In this document: piece after piece, positions 6,982 to 14,680 of the stretch
Layout of the letters: each line of letters begins with the position of its first letter
Numbering within the stretch: the stretch's first letter is position 1
Virus record (IMG/VR): IMGVR_UViG_3300031281_000008
Location: 1-23,031 of that record
DNA: 23,031 bases
Source of the DNA: a virus
Strand: one strand, 5' to 3'
Position numbers and translations under genes: made by a program
Notes under the pieces: model-generated
What the model saw: only the letters and a program-made list of their open reading frames with translations
Database searches by the model: none
What the model was told of the DNA's origin: nothing

Positions 6982-8805
6982 CTACAGACCGCCTTTCATT
7001 GTTCGCTGCCCCACGGCTGCTGTGGCCTGGGCATTCTGGTTGAATTGCTGAGTCGGCGTCCCTATCGGTGAACCACCCACGGGGAAGCCGTTGTTTTGCG
7101 GGGCCCCCGTACTGTTCATCCCGGAGCCCGCACCCATTTTCTTCGGAGCGCCCGTCATGTCCGCGTACCATGCCATACGACTCCGGAACGACGGATCTTC
7201 CCAGATACCATCGACAATGCCGGAGATCCCGAGGTCTTCGGCAACATTGGACAGGTACGCTGCTACATTGAAGGGCATCCCGGCCTGTGTCGCTACCTGC
7301 AGCGCCATAAAAGCCTGTGGGAGGATCTGGGTAATGAACTGGGACACGAGACGTTCCCTCGTCATCGGATCGATGACCGACATTGAACGCTGTACGATCT
7401 CGAATCCGAGAGTGTCAAACCTCCCGGTCTTATCTTCTGGCGTTAGGTATAGTTGCTGTTCCTCACCGGTGGGCATCCGCTTGATGAGGGGGATACCCGG
7501 CTCGCCTGGTTGGAACAGCAGATCGTCGTTGTGCAAATACCATGCCTGCTTGCTCGCGATGTCCGCCGTAGATTCATACGTCATGTCCCGCATATCATTG
7601 ACGCTGACGGAGGCATTCTGCTGCAGAATCTGCTGTCCGGTAGCCTTGTTGGAATTGATCGCTGAACCGCTCATCATATCCGGGTTCCCCGCGACCAGAT
7701 TGAACCACCCGTACAGGTTTTGGGTCATCTGTATGGTACCCTGATCCGCCCCCTCGAACGACTGAATGTTGATCTCGCCCGGGCTTTCTGTAGCCAACCA
7801 CTCCCCATCTATCGCCTCATGGGCAGCTTCGGCTACATCAGCATTATTGGGGCTGTAGAATCCAATATTCTTCTGACGATCGGACTGGTCCATAGCCTTT
7901 TTGAACAGGCGATTCGTCATGTCCGCGAGATCCCGCCACACCCCAACGGGGGCCACGGGGAACGGGTTATCCGGAACCGGCTGCGTCAGGGAGGCGAACG
8001 TATACGGCCCATCCGGGGGTCCGTAGTATTCCTCCATACGGAGGAAGTCCTGTGGTGCCGACTCATCCGGATCGGGGATGTAACATACGGCCCCGGCTTC
8101 CGGAACCCATATCTCTACCACATTAACGTAGTCCTGCCAGGCGTGGAACTCTAAGGAACTCGTATCAGCCTGCGTCAATGCCTCCGACCTTTCACCCTGT
8201 TTCGATGTACCCGCACGCGGGAGTCGTTTGACGAGGTCGTGATCCCACCCGTCCAGATCGAGTAACTTTGCCCGCTCCACGCGGACACGGTGTCCGATAA
8301 ATCTGCTCTCGTCGAATCTTCGACACATCGGGTCCACCGTGAGGTCATCCAGACTCACCGAAGCCGTGTATATCTGCATCGGGTCTACATCGATATCCGC
8401 GTCCACTGTGAGCTTCTGACCCGATTGCGATATCGATGTTTTGTACACCCCGAGACCGGATAAGGATGTATCAACGAGTCCGGCCCGCAGTATTTGGTGC
8501 ATCTTCAACTGTCGGTGCAGCCGGGTGAGGGCCAGTCCGATCTTTTCCGCGTACTCGCGCTGCTGGAGGATATCGGTCAAAACCTTCGTTGCCCCTGGGC
8601 GTTGGATGATATTCGGCACCAATGCACGGATCGTGAGGAACACAAGATTGATCGGGCGCTCGCCAGTGAGCCCGTACGCCTTGGTCATGTACTCGCCCAT
8701 GTACTCACGTATCGCGTATGCACGAGCCTTACGGAATCTCTCCAGCCGCTCGAAACCTTCTGATACGCTCTCACCTAGTTTTCGTGCTGTCAGGGATCTG
8801 GTCAT
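6982..8805 (-). CDS. Portal protein
   Basis: A 607-residue protein, ATG 8805, preceded by GGAG and joined to the upstream stop as TAAATG. Size and position between terminase and scaffold fit a portal that forms the dodecameric DNA gate and connector. Visible features are an N-terminal helical part (GFERLERFRKARAYAIREYM), then NLVFLTIRALVPNI. A conserved region around residues 380-420 reads NPDMMSGSAINSNKATGQQI followed by LQQNASVSVNDMRD, typical of podovirus portals. The C-terminal 70 residues are Gly/Gln/Asn-rich and probably disordered (barrel or internal tail). The membership is firm from context and pattern. Confidence 0.93.
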   Translation of the reverse strand: MTRSLTARKLGESVSEGFERLERFRKARAYAIREYMGEYMTKAYGLTGERPINLVFLTIRALVPNIIQRPGATKVLTDILQQREYAEKIGLALTRLHRQLKMHQILRAGLVDTSLSGLGVYKTSISQSGQKLTVDADIDVDPMQIYTASVSLDDLTVDPMCRRFDESRFIGHRVRVERAKLLDLDGWDHDLVKRLPRAGTSKQGERSEALTQADTSSLEFHAWQDYVNVVEIWVPEAGAVCYIPDPDESAPQDFLRMEEYYGPPDGPYTFASLTQPVPDNPFPVAPVGVWRDLADMTNRLFKKAMDQSDRQKNIGFYSPNNADVAEAAHEAIDGEWLATESPGEINIQSFEGADQGTIQMTQNLYGWFNLVAGNPDMMSGSAINSNKATGQQILQQNASVSVNDMRDMTYESTADIASKQAWYLHNDDLLFQPGEPGIPLIKRMPTGEEQQLYLTPEDKTGRFDTLGFEIVQRSMSVIDPMTRERLVSQFITQILPQAFMALQVATQAGMPFNVAAYLSNVAEDLGISGIVDGIWEDPSFRSRMAWYADMTGAPKKMGAGSGMNSTGAPQNNGFPVGGSPIGTPTQQFNQNAQATAAVGQRTMKGGL

Positions 8806-8964
8806 TTACTCCGGCTCGATATAAAGAGTATCACCTATTTCTACTATGGTAGCGGGAGTCTCGGACGGACGGGGGGAATAGTGTTCTCCCGAGTTCAGTT
8901 CGATCATCACTTGTCGGTCGCCGTCATACTTCGCTAACTCCTTCATCATGTCCAGTACTGTCAT
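8806..8964 (-). CDS. Small hypothetical protein between terminase and portal
   Basis: A 52-residue protein. I take ATG 8964 because GGGGAA lies 5-6 nt upstream; longer readings would overlap the terminase gene in another frame. It begins with a helix (TVLDMMKELAKYDGDRQVM) and ends in a strand-rich part (TIVEIGDTLYIEPE). The pattern resembles very small phage proteins with a leading MTVxxLIxxLxxxDxDxxV motif, which are often encoded near head genes. Function unknown. It abuts the portal start as TAAATG, so translation is likely coupled. Confidence 0.7.
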   Translation of the reverse strand: MTVLDMMKELAKYDGDRQVMIELNSGEHYSPRPSETPATIVEIGDTLYIEPE

Positions 8965-8974
8965 GCTAGTTCCC

Positions 8975-10912
8975 CTAAGCAAAATTAAAGCTTTTCTGCC
9001 AGCCCTTCTTACGACGCTTGGTTGTCTTCCACCTATTGAATCGCCCCTCCCAGGAAGCCTCGGGAGCATCCGAGTAGTTCGTGCGAGGCTTGATCTTGCT
9101 CTTGTTCAGCGTCGTCAGGGCATCGGCAATAGTCCTGTCGCCATGTCCAAGGTAATCGGCCTTTTTCTTGTCGCTCAACTCGGCCGGTCCTACCCCACCG
9201 CTCGGGTACGTGATATACGTCTTGGTCTGATCGAGACTCTGCTGGTCCCGGTTTATCGTCCGCCCCTCAAGCAGAGATCGCTCGTACGACCGTAGCAATA
9301 GGTTCTTACGGTCACGGCTGGAGTGCCACCCATACTTTGCCGTCTTCTTGGTAGAAACAACCCCGATCGTCTCGTCACGGTAGTAGTACGGATACCGCAT
9401 TGTCTTAATGAACACATGCCCGAAGTCCCACCCGGGACCATTCATTTCCCAAGCAGTGAACGGAAGCTTTCTCGGGGCTGCGCCACCAACCCACAGGGCC
9501 AGGGCCGCGACAACCCGTGCCATTTCGTACGGTGGCGTTGTTTTACTGGCCCACTTTGCGACGATTTCACCAGTCTGATCGCATCGGATAGAGACAACAG
9601 ATTCTGTTGTTCCTTCACCACCCTGCCCCTTCGATAGATCGATCCCCATCGTATATGTCTTCGACTGATCCAGTCGCCCGCGAATAAGCGTAGCCCACAC
9701 AACCAGGTCACCGCGTACGGATCGGGTGAGTTTAATCGCTTTCACATCACGACGACGCAGGATCGCCCCGACTGATGCGTTGGATATCTTGTCACGCAAT
9801 TCGATCTGCAACGTATGCCGGGGCTTCCGGGCGTACATGGCAGCGTGCTTATCGATCTCGGTGTTGGTGAAGAACGAGTCGCCGACAGCGCCCTCCTGGG
9901 CATAGATTTCCTTGGCAACTTCTTTCCATCCGTTTCGTTCGATTTCGTGCTCAATGAAAGGCGACGTTATGCGGTACGCTTTGGTCACTTCATCCTGTAC
10001 AATGAACCGGCCTTTCCCCTTCACTGGGTGGTCCCAGGCCATCAGGTTGAAGACCTTGATCTTCCCGGAGTTCTTCCAGGTGGAATAGCAGGAACCGGGC
10101 ATATCGACAGTACTATTCACCAGTCGGCACGACGTTACGGGTGAAGTGGCCCGTTTGATACTTTCCCCGTTCTCCACCTTGGAGAACTCATCGAGCAAGA
10201 GTATAGCACATCGGTCACCGGAAAGGGCGGCACTATTCGTAGACTCACCGGCGATGGTGGTCCCGTTCAATTCATTATGGATACGCAGCTTAGTCCGATT
10301 CTCACGGCCCCGCCGCAGTACCCCCGGAGGTCTCATCCACTCAGGCAGGTATACGTTGATGAAATCATGTTTGTAGAACAGCGACTTCGCAATCGGGCTG
10401 TCTACCATCTCCTCAACACGGCTCATCTCACGTATCTGCGTACTGGGCCGGAACAGCCAGATGTGGTGTAACAGGAGCGTGTGTAGCCACGACGCTCCCA
10501 TTTCCCGGCTCTTATCAGTTAGCCCATCCTCGCCCTTCTCGAAGCATTCCTCGGCCCATGTGAGCCACTGGCGCTGTCGTTCAAAGGGGAGGAACGGTTG
10601 GATCGCCATGCCAGTCGGTGTCGGGCGGTACCCATCACCCGGATTATCCGGGTCAACATCTATCTCCCAGAGCGTAAAGGCGAAGGTGGATATCCAGAAT
10701 AGACGGCTGGCCCGGCAGGCGGAGAGTAGATCCCGCTGCATTATGGGGTCCTTCTCAGCCCGCCGCAACGTCTTAATCCGGAACTCCAGATTCTTTTCTG
10801 GCGCAAACGGGATCTTGATGCCCGTTGTCGGGCATACAAGTACTTCCGGCTCATTCGGAAAAGGCGTAGGTAGCGCGGGTTTAATCGTCGCCAGTGCCAT
10901 CAGTGATAACAT
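8975..10912 (-). CDS. terL: Terminase large subunit
   Basis: About 645 residues. The start is uncertain: ATG 10912 or ATG 10900, both inside the end of terS, fit a normal terL overlap better than the far-upstream ATG 11020. The protein packages DNA at the portal using an ATPase and an RNase H-like nuclease. With start 10912, a Walker-A-like KSREMGAS is at residues 134-141. The Walker B strand with catalytic acid, CAILLLDEF, is at about 235-243. The nuclease acids are in YTMGIDLSKG (Asp ~425), AWEMNG (Glu ~489) and the late GHGDRTIAD (Asp ~592). The motif order and length are normal. The P-loop is non-standard (REMGAS rather than GxxxxGKT), as is common in terminases. Confidence 0.95.
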   Translation of the reverse strand: MLSLMALATIKPALPTPFPNEPEVLVCPTTGIKIPFAPEKNLEFRIKTLRRAEKDPIMQRDLLSACRASRLFWISTFAFTLWEIDVDPDNPGDGYRPTPTGMAIQPFLPFERQRQWLTWAEECFEKGEDGLTDKSREMGASWLHTLLLHHIWLFRPSTQIREMSRVEEMVDSPIAKSLFYKHDFINVYLPEWMRPPGVLRRGRENRTKLRIHNELNGTTIAGESTNSAALSGDRCAILLLDEFSKVENGESIKRATSPVTSCRLVNSTVDMPGSCYSTWKNSGKIKVFNLMAWDHPVKGKGRFIVQDEVTKAYRITSPFIEHEIERNGWKEVAKEIYAQEGAVGDSFFTNTEIDKHAAMYARKPRHTLQIELRDKISNASVGAILRRRDVKAIKLTRSVRGDLVVWATLIRGRLDQSKTYTMGIDLSKGQGGEGTTESVVSIRCDQTGEIVAKWASKTTPPYEMARVVAALALWVGGAAPRKLPFTAWEMNGPGWDFGHVFIKTMRYPYYYRDETIGVVSTKKTAKYGWHSSRDRKNLLLRSYERSLLEGRTINRDQQSLDQTKTYITYPSGGVGPAELSDKKKADYLGHGDRTIADALTTLNKSKIKPRTNYSDAPEASWEGRFNRWKTTKRRKKGWQKSFNFA

Positions 10913-11309
10913 CCTCGGCGATATCGTTAATTGTTCCCAGCCCGATACGAGATATCTTGTCGGGCAGTGATTCTGTGTGGTCCTCGTCTCCTCCCTTTTG
11001 GGCTCCGGGCTTACCTTCAACCCGATCGAGGACGATACGAATATAGTCCAGATCGGGCTCGTGCATGTTCCCTTCGTCGTCCTTATGCGGCAGGGCCTTC
11101 ATCCAGATAAACCGGGCCATCCGCTCGGCTTTGGAGCATATCCGGGGCGGGCCCGGGGTAGCCCCATCGTCGAGGACGACCTCTGTGATTTCTGTACCGA
11201 TCGCCCTCAACATTTCGCTGAGCGCCCGACCCGCTCGCCGCTTCGTCCCGAGTTCCCGGAGAGCATCGCCGTGGGGATGCGGTTCTTTGTCTTTCCGTTT
11301 CTTAGGCAT
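10881..11309 (-). CDS. terS: Terminase small subunit
   Basis: A 142-residue protein starting at ATG 11309, with AAAGG 6 nt upstream; an in-frame GTG further back has no support. The N-terminus is strongly basic (PKKRKDKEPHPHGDALREL). A helical block follows (SKAERMARFIWMKAL). The motif YIRIVLDRVEGKPGAQ and an acidic tail complete it. The RVEGKPG segment and the position overlapping terL identify it as the DNA-recognition subunit that selects the packaging site and stimulates the large subunit. Confidence 0.88.
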   Translation of the reverse strand: MPKKRKDKEPHPHGDALRELGTKRRAGRALSEMLRAIGTEITEVVLDDGATPGPPRICSKAERMARFIWMKALPHKDDEGNMHEPDLDYIRIVLDRVEGKPGAQKGGDEDHTESLPDKISRIGLGTINDIAEDVITDGTGDD

Positions 11310-11538
11310 GTCTGGCCTTTTGCGCCTGGGAGTCAACAAGTTTTGACAGGTCTTCCAGGGCCTCGCCCATCCGGGGCTGTATTGCACTCACGGGGTCCGC
11401 ATTCGTATCTATATAGAAGCTCGTTGCAAACCGAAATATACACCTTACAACTCCGGGTTGTCTTGCCTCATCCGCCTGAATGACCGGCTCCATACCCACC
11501 AGTTCTATGCACTTATTTTTTATTTGTTCTTCAGTCAT
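11302..11538 (-). CDS. Hypothetical protein upstream of terS (78 aa)
   Basis: ATG 11538 follows GGAGGAGAG. The start overlaps the upstream stop by 8 nt and the end overlaps terS by 8 nt, so it sits in a coupled chain. The sequence is mostly helical, starting MTEEQIKNKCIELVGM and ending in an Ala/Gln/Lys helix (SKLVDSQAQKARHA). A single short strand (VVRCIFRFATSFYI) is in the middle. No signal peptide or known domain. Its function may be linked to packaging because of the neighbour, but that is only context. Confidence 0.72.
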   Translation of the reverse strand: MTEEQIKNKCIELVGMEPVIQADEARQPGVVRCIFRFATSFYIDTNADPVSAIQPRMGEALEDLSKLVDSQAQKARHA

Positions 11539-11791
11539 TAACTCTCCTCCACCCGAGACGCCACAGGAATCGGGCGATATCCCGGGCTATGTCGGTTACT
11601 TCATTCTCGCGGGCCCTCCAGTCGCACGCATGAAGGGCTTCGTGAATCGTCGTCTCAAGTCCCGCTCTTGTCTGCATCGGCCTCATCACATAGAGCCACC
11701 GTCTCCCATCGTCCTCCTGCTCGGCCATTCCGTCTAGTCTATCAGTCGAGATATGGTACTTCCGGCTGCAGAATGTGTGCGTCTTGACCAT
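11531..11791 (-). CDS. Small HExxH metallopeptidase-like protein
   Basis: An 86-residue protein with ATG 11791 overlapping the upstream stop (TAATG); a GAAGG tract is upstream. Residues about 49-56 read IHEALHAC, a HExxH zinc-binding motif, with acidic ENEVTDIARD downstream as possible third-ligand region. The last helix is FLWRLGWRR. The layout (short strand, HExxH helix, then EEVTRIA-like helix) matches small SprT/WLM-like metallopeptidase-related phage proteins. The chain is much shorter than a full protease, so activity is unproven; it may be a minimal zinc hydrolase or a degenerate fold. Confidence 0.72.
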   Translation of the reverse strand: MVKTHTFCSRKYHISTDRLDGMAEQEDDGRRWLYVMRPMQTRAGLETTIHEALHACDWRARENEVTDIARDIARFLWRLGWRRVND

Positions 11792-11958
11792 TATGCCTTC
11801 TTCCTGTGCGGCTTCGAGAACGACCGCTCCGGGAGGTCACTGATCTTTTGACCCCGAACGTATTCGCACGCCTTCTTCTTGGACAAGCCCTTTTTCTTGA
11901 CGGCTCCCCCGCATACGGCCCCCATGAATCGGGCCTGTGCTTTACTCTTGGCTGGCAT
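11791..11958 (-). CDS. DUF3008-like small basic protein
   Basis: A 55-residue protein, start ATG 11958, with AAGGGG 9 nt upstream; the stop overlaps the next start as TAATG. It begins MPAKSKAQARFMGAV and is rich in Lys, with a second helix (KKKGLSKKKACEYVRGQ) and an end reading SDLPERSFSKPHRKK. The MPAKSKAQxRFM opening and the closing LPE-x-K pattern are those of the DUF3008 family found in phages and bacteria. Its biochemical role is unknown. The charge suggests nucleic-acid or virion binding. Confidence 0.75.
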   Translation of the reverse strand: MPAKSKAQARFMGAVCGGAVKKKGLSKKKACEYVRGQKISDLPERSFSKPHRKKA

Positions 11959-12103
11959 AGCCGATCCCCTTACTCTTGTTGTGGAGCCGTTTCATCTTTT
12001 TCTCAAACTCCTTGAACGTAATCCGTCCAAACGCCAGGGCGTACCGGATATCCTCCTCTTGCCGCGATATCAGCCTCGGACGTCTGGCCGATCCCTTACT
12101 CAC
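11942..12103 (-). CDS. Small basic protein with GTG start (53 aa)
   Basis: The gene begins with GTG 12103 after a GGGGGA tract 8 nt upstream and overlaps the end of the groES-like gene by 8 nt. The stop at 11942 lies 17 nt inside the next gene. The protein has a basic opening (SKGSARRPRLISRQ) and a clear helix with RYALAFGRITFKEFEKKM. The TFEEF-like helix resembles small phage proteins of unknown role. The consistent overlaps on both sides and the ribosome-binding site support it despite its small size. Confidence 0.65.
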   Translation of the reverse strand: MSKGSARRPRLISRQEEDIRYALAFGRITFKEFEKKMKRLHNKSKGIGYASQE

Positions 12104-12482
12104 GCCGAAATCCCCCTATTTCGGGAATGTCATGTAGCATTACAGGCGGCTCGGCGTGGGTATACGGTTCACAGGGGATACCCTCTACGTCCTTCTCCCA
12201 TACCACCGCGACGTCCTCTTCCTTTACGACCAGAGCCGGTTCCGGCTTGCCCGGGACCAGTTCAACCTCAAGGTCACACACACCGGTCTGTCGCATACGC
12301 ATCAGGGTGAGCAGCGGAATCAGAACCCTATCGCCGACTGCGACGTTCTTGCAGTCAGGCCCGACGCAGATGACTTCTCCGTATGGTTTTTCCTTCCGTG
12401 CATTCTCCGGGAGTAGAATCCCGTTCTTCTCGGCGTCACTCTTTTCGCGTACGATAATCATGTTGTTGGCAAGACATTTCAT
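12096..12482 (-). CDS. GroES-like co-chaperonin
   Basis: A 128-residue protein; ATG 12482 has AGGGG 8 nt upstream. The family works as a heptameric lid on GroEL; phage versions help fold the capsid protein. The visible order is a strand NNMIIVREK, a mobile-loop region KSDAEKNGILLPENARK (residues 14-30), PYGEVICVGPDCK (33-45), then VAVGDRVLIPL (48-58) and a last strand VVKEEDVAVVWEK. These match the Cpn10 fold, including the GILLP loop motif. It carries about 28 extra residues after the domain, rich in Pro and acidic residues. An inserted segment (TLMRMRQTGVCDLEVELVPG) replaces the usual roof loop. Confidence 0.88.
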   Translation of the reverse strand: MKCLANNMIIVREKSDAEKNGILLPENARKEKPYGEVICVGPDCKNVAVGDRVLIPLLTLMRMRQTGVCDLEVELVPGKPEPALVVKEEDVAVVWEKDVEGIPCEPYTHAEPPVMLHDIPEIGGFRRE

Positions 12483-12506
12483 TGTTCGTTCCCCTTTCAC
12501 TGTTGT

Positions 12507-13307
12507 TTAGTACCCGCTATACCCGTCGTAGGCCGGATGTTGAACTTCCGGCTCGGGATCTGGCGTACTTCCGACAACGTTGAATCGGCATAATTCAAAC
12601 CACTGCCGCACCGTCTCAAGCGTTGTATTGAATCTCACTGCCGGGACTGCCCAATTCAATGTAGCGTCCACCCCCGCTACAAGCACGCCAACAACTTCGC
12701 CATCCGTATTGAATACCGGTCCGCCGCTATTGCCCGGGTAGGCCGGAGACGTCGTTTGCAGCATCACGTGCCACGTGTACCGGGCCGCTTCGCTTGACGC
12801 TTGAGCGGTAAGGTCGCGGCTTGTAGCGCTGAGAATACCGAAGCTGAACGTATTGAAGTTGTCCTTCCCGAGCGGGCTACCCCCGATAATCAGGCCGTCC
12901 CCCACCCTGGGATCGCGGGTAGTTAGTGCGGCGTAGGGCAGGTTTGGTTCCTGGCCGCCGAGGTCCAACTGCATGAAGCTCACGTCGTTCTCGGTATCCT
13001 CGATCGTATACTTGACCGGAAACTGCCGTCCGTCATCCAGGGTTACGGTGTATTCCCCCGGCTCGCTGTCGCTGACATGCTTGGCGCTGAATAGAATCCC
13101 ATCGGGGGAAATCAGGCACCCGGAGCCCTGGCATTCTCCCTGCTTGAGGATATGCACGACAGCCGGCCGTATTCTGGCGACTTGCGGAGCGATGGTGAAG
13201 TGCTGGTCTTGGTCTTGGATTTCCGGATGATACACGACCAGTGCGTATACCGCCACTACTGTGACAGCCAATATGATGATATTCCGCAGCCTCAAGGGTT
13301 CTTTCAT
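12507..13307 (-). CDS. Membrane-anchored HtrA/DegP-like trypsin-fold serine protease
   Basis: A 266-residue protein. ATG 13307 has GGGGAA in front and overlaps the previous stop as ATGA. Residues 8-26 form one hydrophobic segment (IIILAVTVVAVYALVVY), a signal anchor. This places the protease domain outside the cytoplasm. The catalytic triad is visible: His in SAKHVSD (about 77), Asp in TENDVSFMQL (about 108) and Ser in PGNSGGPVFN (about 194). The region VGDGLIIGGSPLG and a C-terminal Pro/Glu-rich tail follow. No PDZ domain is present, unlike complete DegP. Located between the GroES-like and repeat-protein genes, it may act on the host envelope or a secreted target; a prohead-protease role is less likely because of the anchor. 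Confidence 0.87.
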   Translation of the reverse strand: MKEPLRLRNIIILAVTVVAVYALVVYHPEIQDQDQHFTIAPQVARIRPAVVHILKQGECQGSGCLISPDGILFSAKHVSDSEPGEYTVTLDDGRQFPVKYTIEDTENDVSFMQLDLGGQEPNLPYAALTTRDPRVGDGLIIGGSPLGKDNFNTFSFGILSATSRDLTAQASSEAARYTWHVMLQTTSPAYPGNSGGPVFNTDGEVVGVLVAGVDATLNWAVPAVRFNTTLETVRQWFELCRFNVVGSTPDPEPEVQHPAYDGYSGY

Positions 13308-13489
13308 CTCTGTTCCCCTACGAGTAGCCGGTAACATCGCAGGATCGAGTACAGGGCTACGGCTATGCTCGTCCATATGAACAAAGGTTCCAACATGCTA
13401 CATGACATCGGGGCTCGAACCCGAATCGATTTCTGTTGGCCAGCAGCATAGTAACCGGCTACTATCCCTCGTCGTCGTACCTTGGCCAC
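13304..13489 (-). CDS. Small membrane protein, start uncertain
   Basis: The end is well supported, because its TGA overlaps the protease ATG (ATGA). The start is not. GTG 13489 gives 61 residues without a clear Shine-Dalgarno; ATG 13396 gives a 30-residue peptide made of one membrane segment (LEPLFIWTSIAVALYSILR) with a basic tail. In the alternative a separate 35-residue frame (13505-13398) would precede it, coupled at both ends. The hydrophobic segment is the only informative feature. A short inner-membrane peptide next to a membrane-anchored protease could be a partner, but this is a guess. Confidence 0.5.
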   Translation of the reverse strand: MAKVRRRGIVAGYYAAGQQKSIRVRAPMSCSMLEPLFIWTSIAVALYSILRCYRLLVGEQR

Positions 13490-13504
13490 GTAGCGTGTCG
13501 GACA

Positions 13505-13714
13505 TTAGGCATTACCCCAGGTTTCGATATCCGTATCCCCATCCAGGGGGCATCGTTCAATAGTGTACACGGTTTTTTTGTCGTATTGTGTGGTCGTTCC
13601 TGTGTACATCCGGACCATATCCTCAAACTTCTTCTTATGCTCCTCATTCGTGGTGGACGTACAGGTTACTGTTCCCTTTTGAGTCTTCCAGTAGTAGTCG
13701 GATCTCGTTGCCAT
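13505..13714 (-). CDS. Small hypothetical protein (69 aa)
   Basis: It starts at ATG 13714, two bases after the stop of the repeat protein gene. The upstream purine tract is weak (ACGGCG), so translation may depend on coupling. The protein is polar and strand-rich, starting ATRSDYYWKTQKGTVTCTST with a central charged helix (NEEHKKKFEDMVRMYTG) and ending in an acidic DGDTDIETWG. No domain recognised. Good placement in the tight gene chain is the main support. Confidence 0.6.
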   Translation of the reverse strand: MATRSDYYWKTQKGTVTCTSTTNEEHKKKFEDMVRMYTGTTTQYDKKTVYTIERCPLDGDTDIETWGNA

Positions 13715-13716
13715 AG

Positions 13717-14679
13717 CTACGCCGTTGTGGATACCGTCCAGCTCCTGCCCGTTACCAGAGTTGTCTTATTGGCCTCTCCCGCTGCGGAGGGGGCCGCATT
13801 AGTACCAGCCAGGTCCAGCGTCTTTCCGGTCACTCCGGAATCGACACAGTCCTGGAGTACGCGGTCAACATCATTCCAGAGCAAAGAGCAATTGTCAAAA
13901 TCGATTTTGGTTAGGCTACTGGTTATTCCATCGAAAGCGTTCCCAGTTCCATAGGTTACTGATGTGTTGTTCACATAGAGAATCACCAGTGAACTTGGTA
14001 ATACCCATCCGCTAATGTCTCCTGAGACTGATGTGGCGGACACATAGAAAGACACCAGTGTACTCGGTAATGTCCATCCGCTAATGTCTCCTGAGACTGA
14101 TGTGGTGGACACAGAGAGAGTTGCCAATGAACTTGGTAGTGTCCATCCGCTAATGTCTCCTGAGACTGATGTGGAGTTCACAGCGAGAGTTGCCAATGAA
14201 CTTGGTAGTGTCCATCCGCTAATGTCTCCTGAGACTGATGTGGAGTACACATAGAGATACTGTAGTGTACTCGGTAATACCCATCCGCTAATGTCTCCTG
14301 AGACTGATGTGGAGTACACAGAGAGATACTGTAGTGTACTCGGTAATACCCATCCGCTAATGTCTCCTGAGACTTTATCACTGTGGGTATCAATAGTCGT
14401 AACGGACTGCCAATCGGTGAACCGGTACTCGACTGAGTCCCCGTTTATTACGGCAATCGTCGCTTCAACATTGCTGGTAATAGATGAGGAGTACACCCCG
14501 TTGATGTATACCTCACACACTCCACGACTGAACACGAACTTCGGGGTAAGGTTACCCGTTGCTGTGGCGGTGAGCCGAAGCGTATACTCCCCGAAATGGC
14601 TATATCGGGATCGGGAGATATCCCCGTACTCATTACGGGATCGGTTGAAGTCCCATCGTTGTCGTCTGGCCAGGTCCAC
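13717..14679 (-). CDS. LRR-like repeat protein, probable adhesin or tail-associated
   Basis: A 320-residue protein with GTG start at 14679 (GGAG 6 nt before it). Residues 1-100 form a beta-rich head (GEYTLRLTATATGNLTPKF). From residue 103, six tandem 23-residue units follow with the consensus VSGDISGWxLPSxLxxLxVxxTS, a leucine-rich-repeat-like solenoid. The last 80 residues make a cap containing LTKIDFDNCSLLWNDVDRVLQ, another LRR-like helix, then an Ala-rich tail. The gene opens the late operon with the 162-aa protein. LRR-like repeats and a beta head suggest binding of a host surface partner or a virion decoration. No signal peptide. Confidence 0.78.
   Translation of the reverse strand: MDLARRQRWDFNRSRNEYGDISRSRYSHFGEYTLRLTATATGNLTPKFVFSRGVCEVYINGVYSSSITSNVEATIAVINGDSVEYRFTDWQSVTTIDTHSDKVSGDISGWVLPSTLQYLSVYSTSVSGDISGWVLPSTLQYLYVYSTSVSGDISGWTLPSSLATLAVNSTSVSGDISGWTLPSSLATLSVSTTSVSGDISGWTLPSTLVSFYVSATSVSGDISGWVLPSSLVILYVNNTSVTYGTGNAFDGITSSLTKIDFDNCSLLWNDVDRVLQDCVDSGVTGKTLDLAGTNAAPSAAGEANKTTLVTGRSWTVSTTA
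13960..14373 (-). repeat. Six tandem 69-bp units within the LRR-like gene
   Basis: The motif CATCCGCTAATGTCTCC (plus strand) recurs at about 14006, 14075, 14144, 14213, 14282 and 14351, exactly every 69 bp. Each unit encodes 23 residues. The invariant part is VSGDISGW; the variable part is the LxxLxVxxTS half. Two adjacent unit pairs are nearly identical, which points to recent duplication. Confidence 0.9.
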
Positions 14680-14680
14680 G

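Noticed and set aside
6984-7171. Longer start for the small basic protein next to portal
   Set aside because: The extension lies inside the portal gene in another frame with a non-protein-like composition; ATG 6979 follows the portal stop directly.
13390-13489. Complete tRNA gene on the minus strand
   Set aside because: A T-arm and a D-arm-like stem are visible, but no acceptor stem pairs at any standard spacing and the anticodon stem fails. Kept only as a remnant/structure finding.
13960-14373. CRISPR array or intergenic satellite
   Set aside because: Units of 69 bp have no separate spacers and keep one reading frame, so this is a coding repeat.
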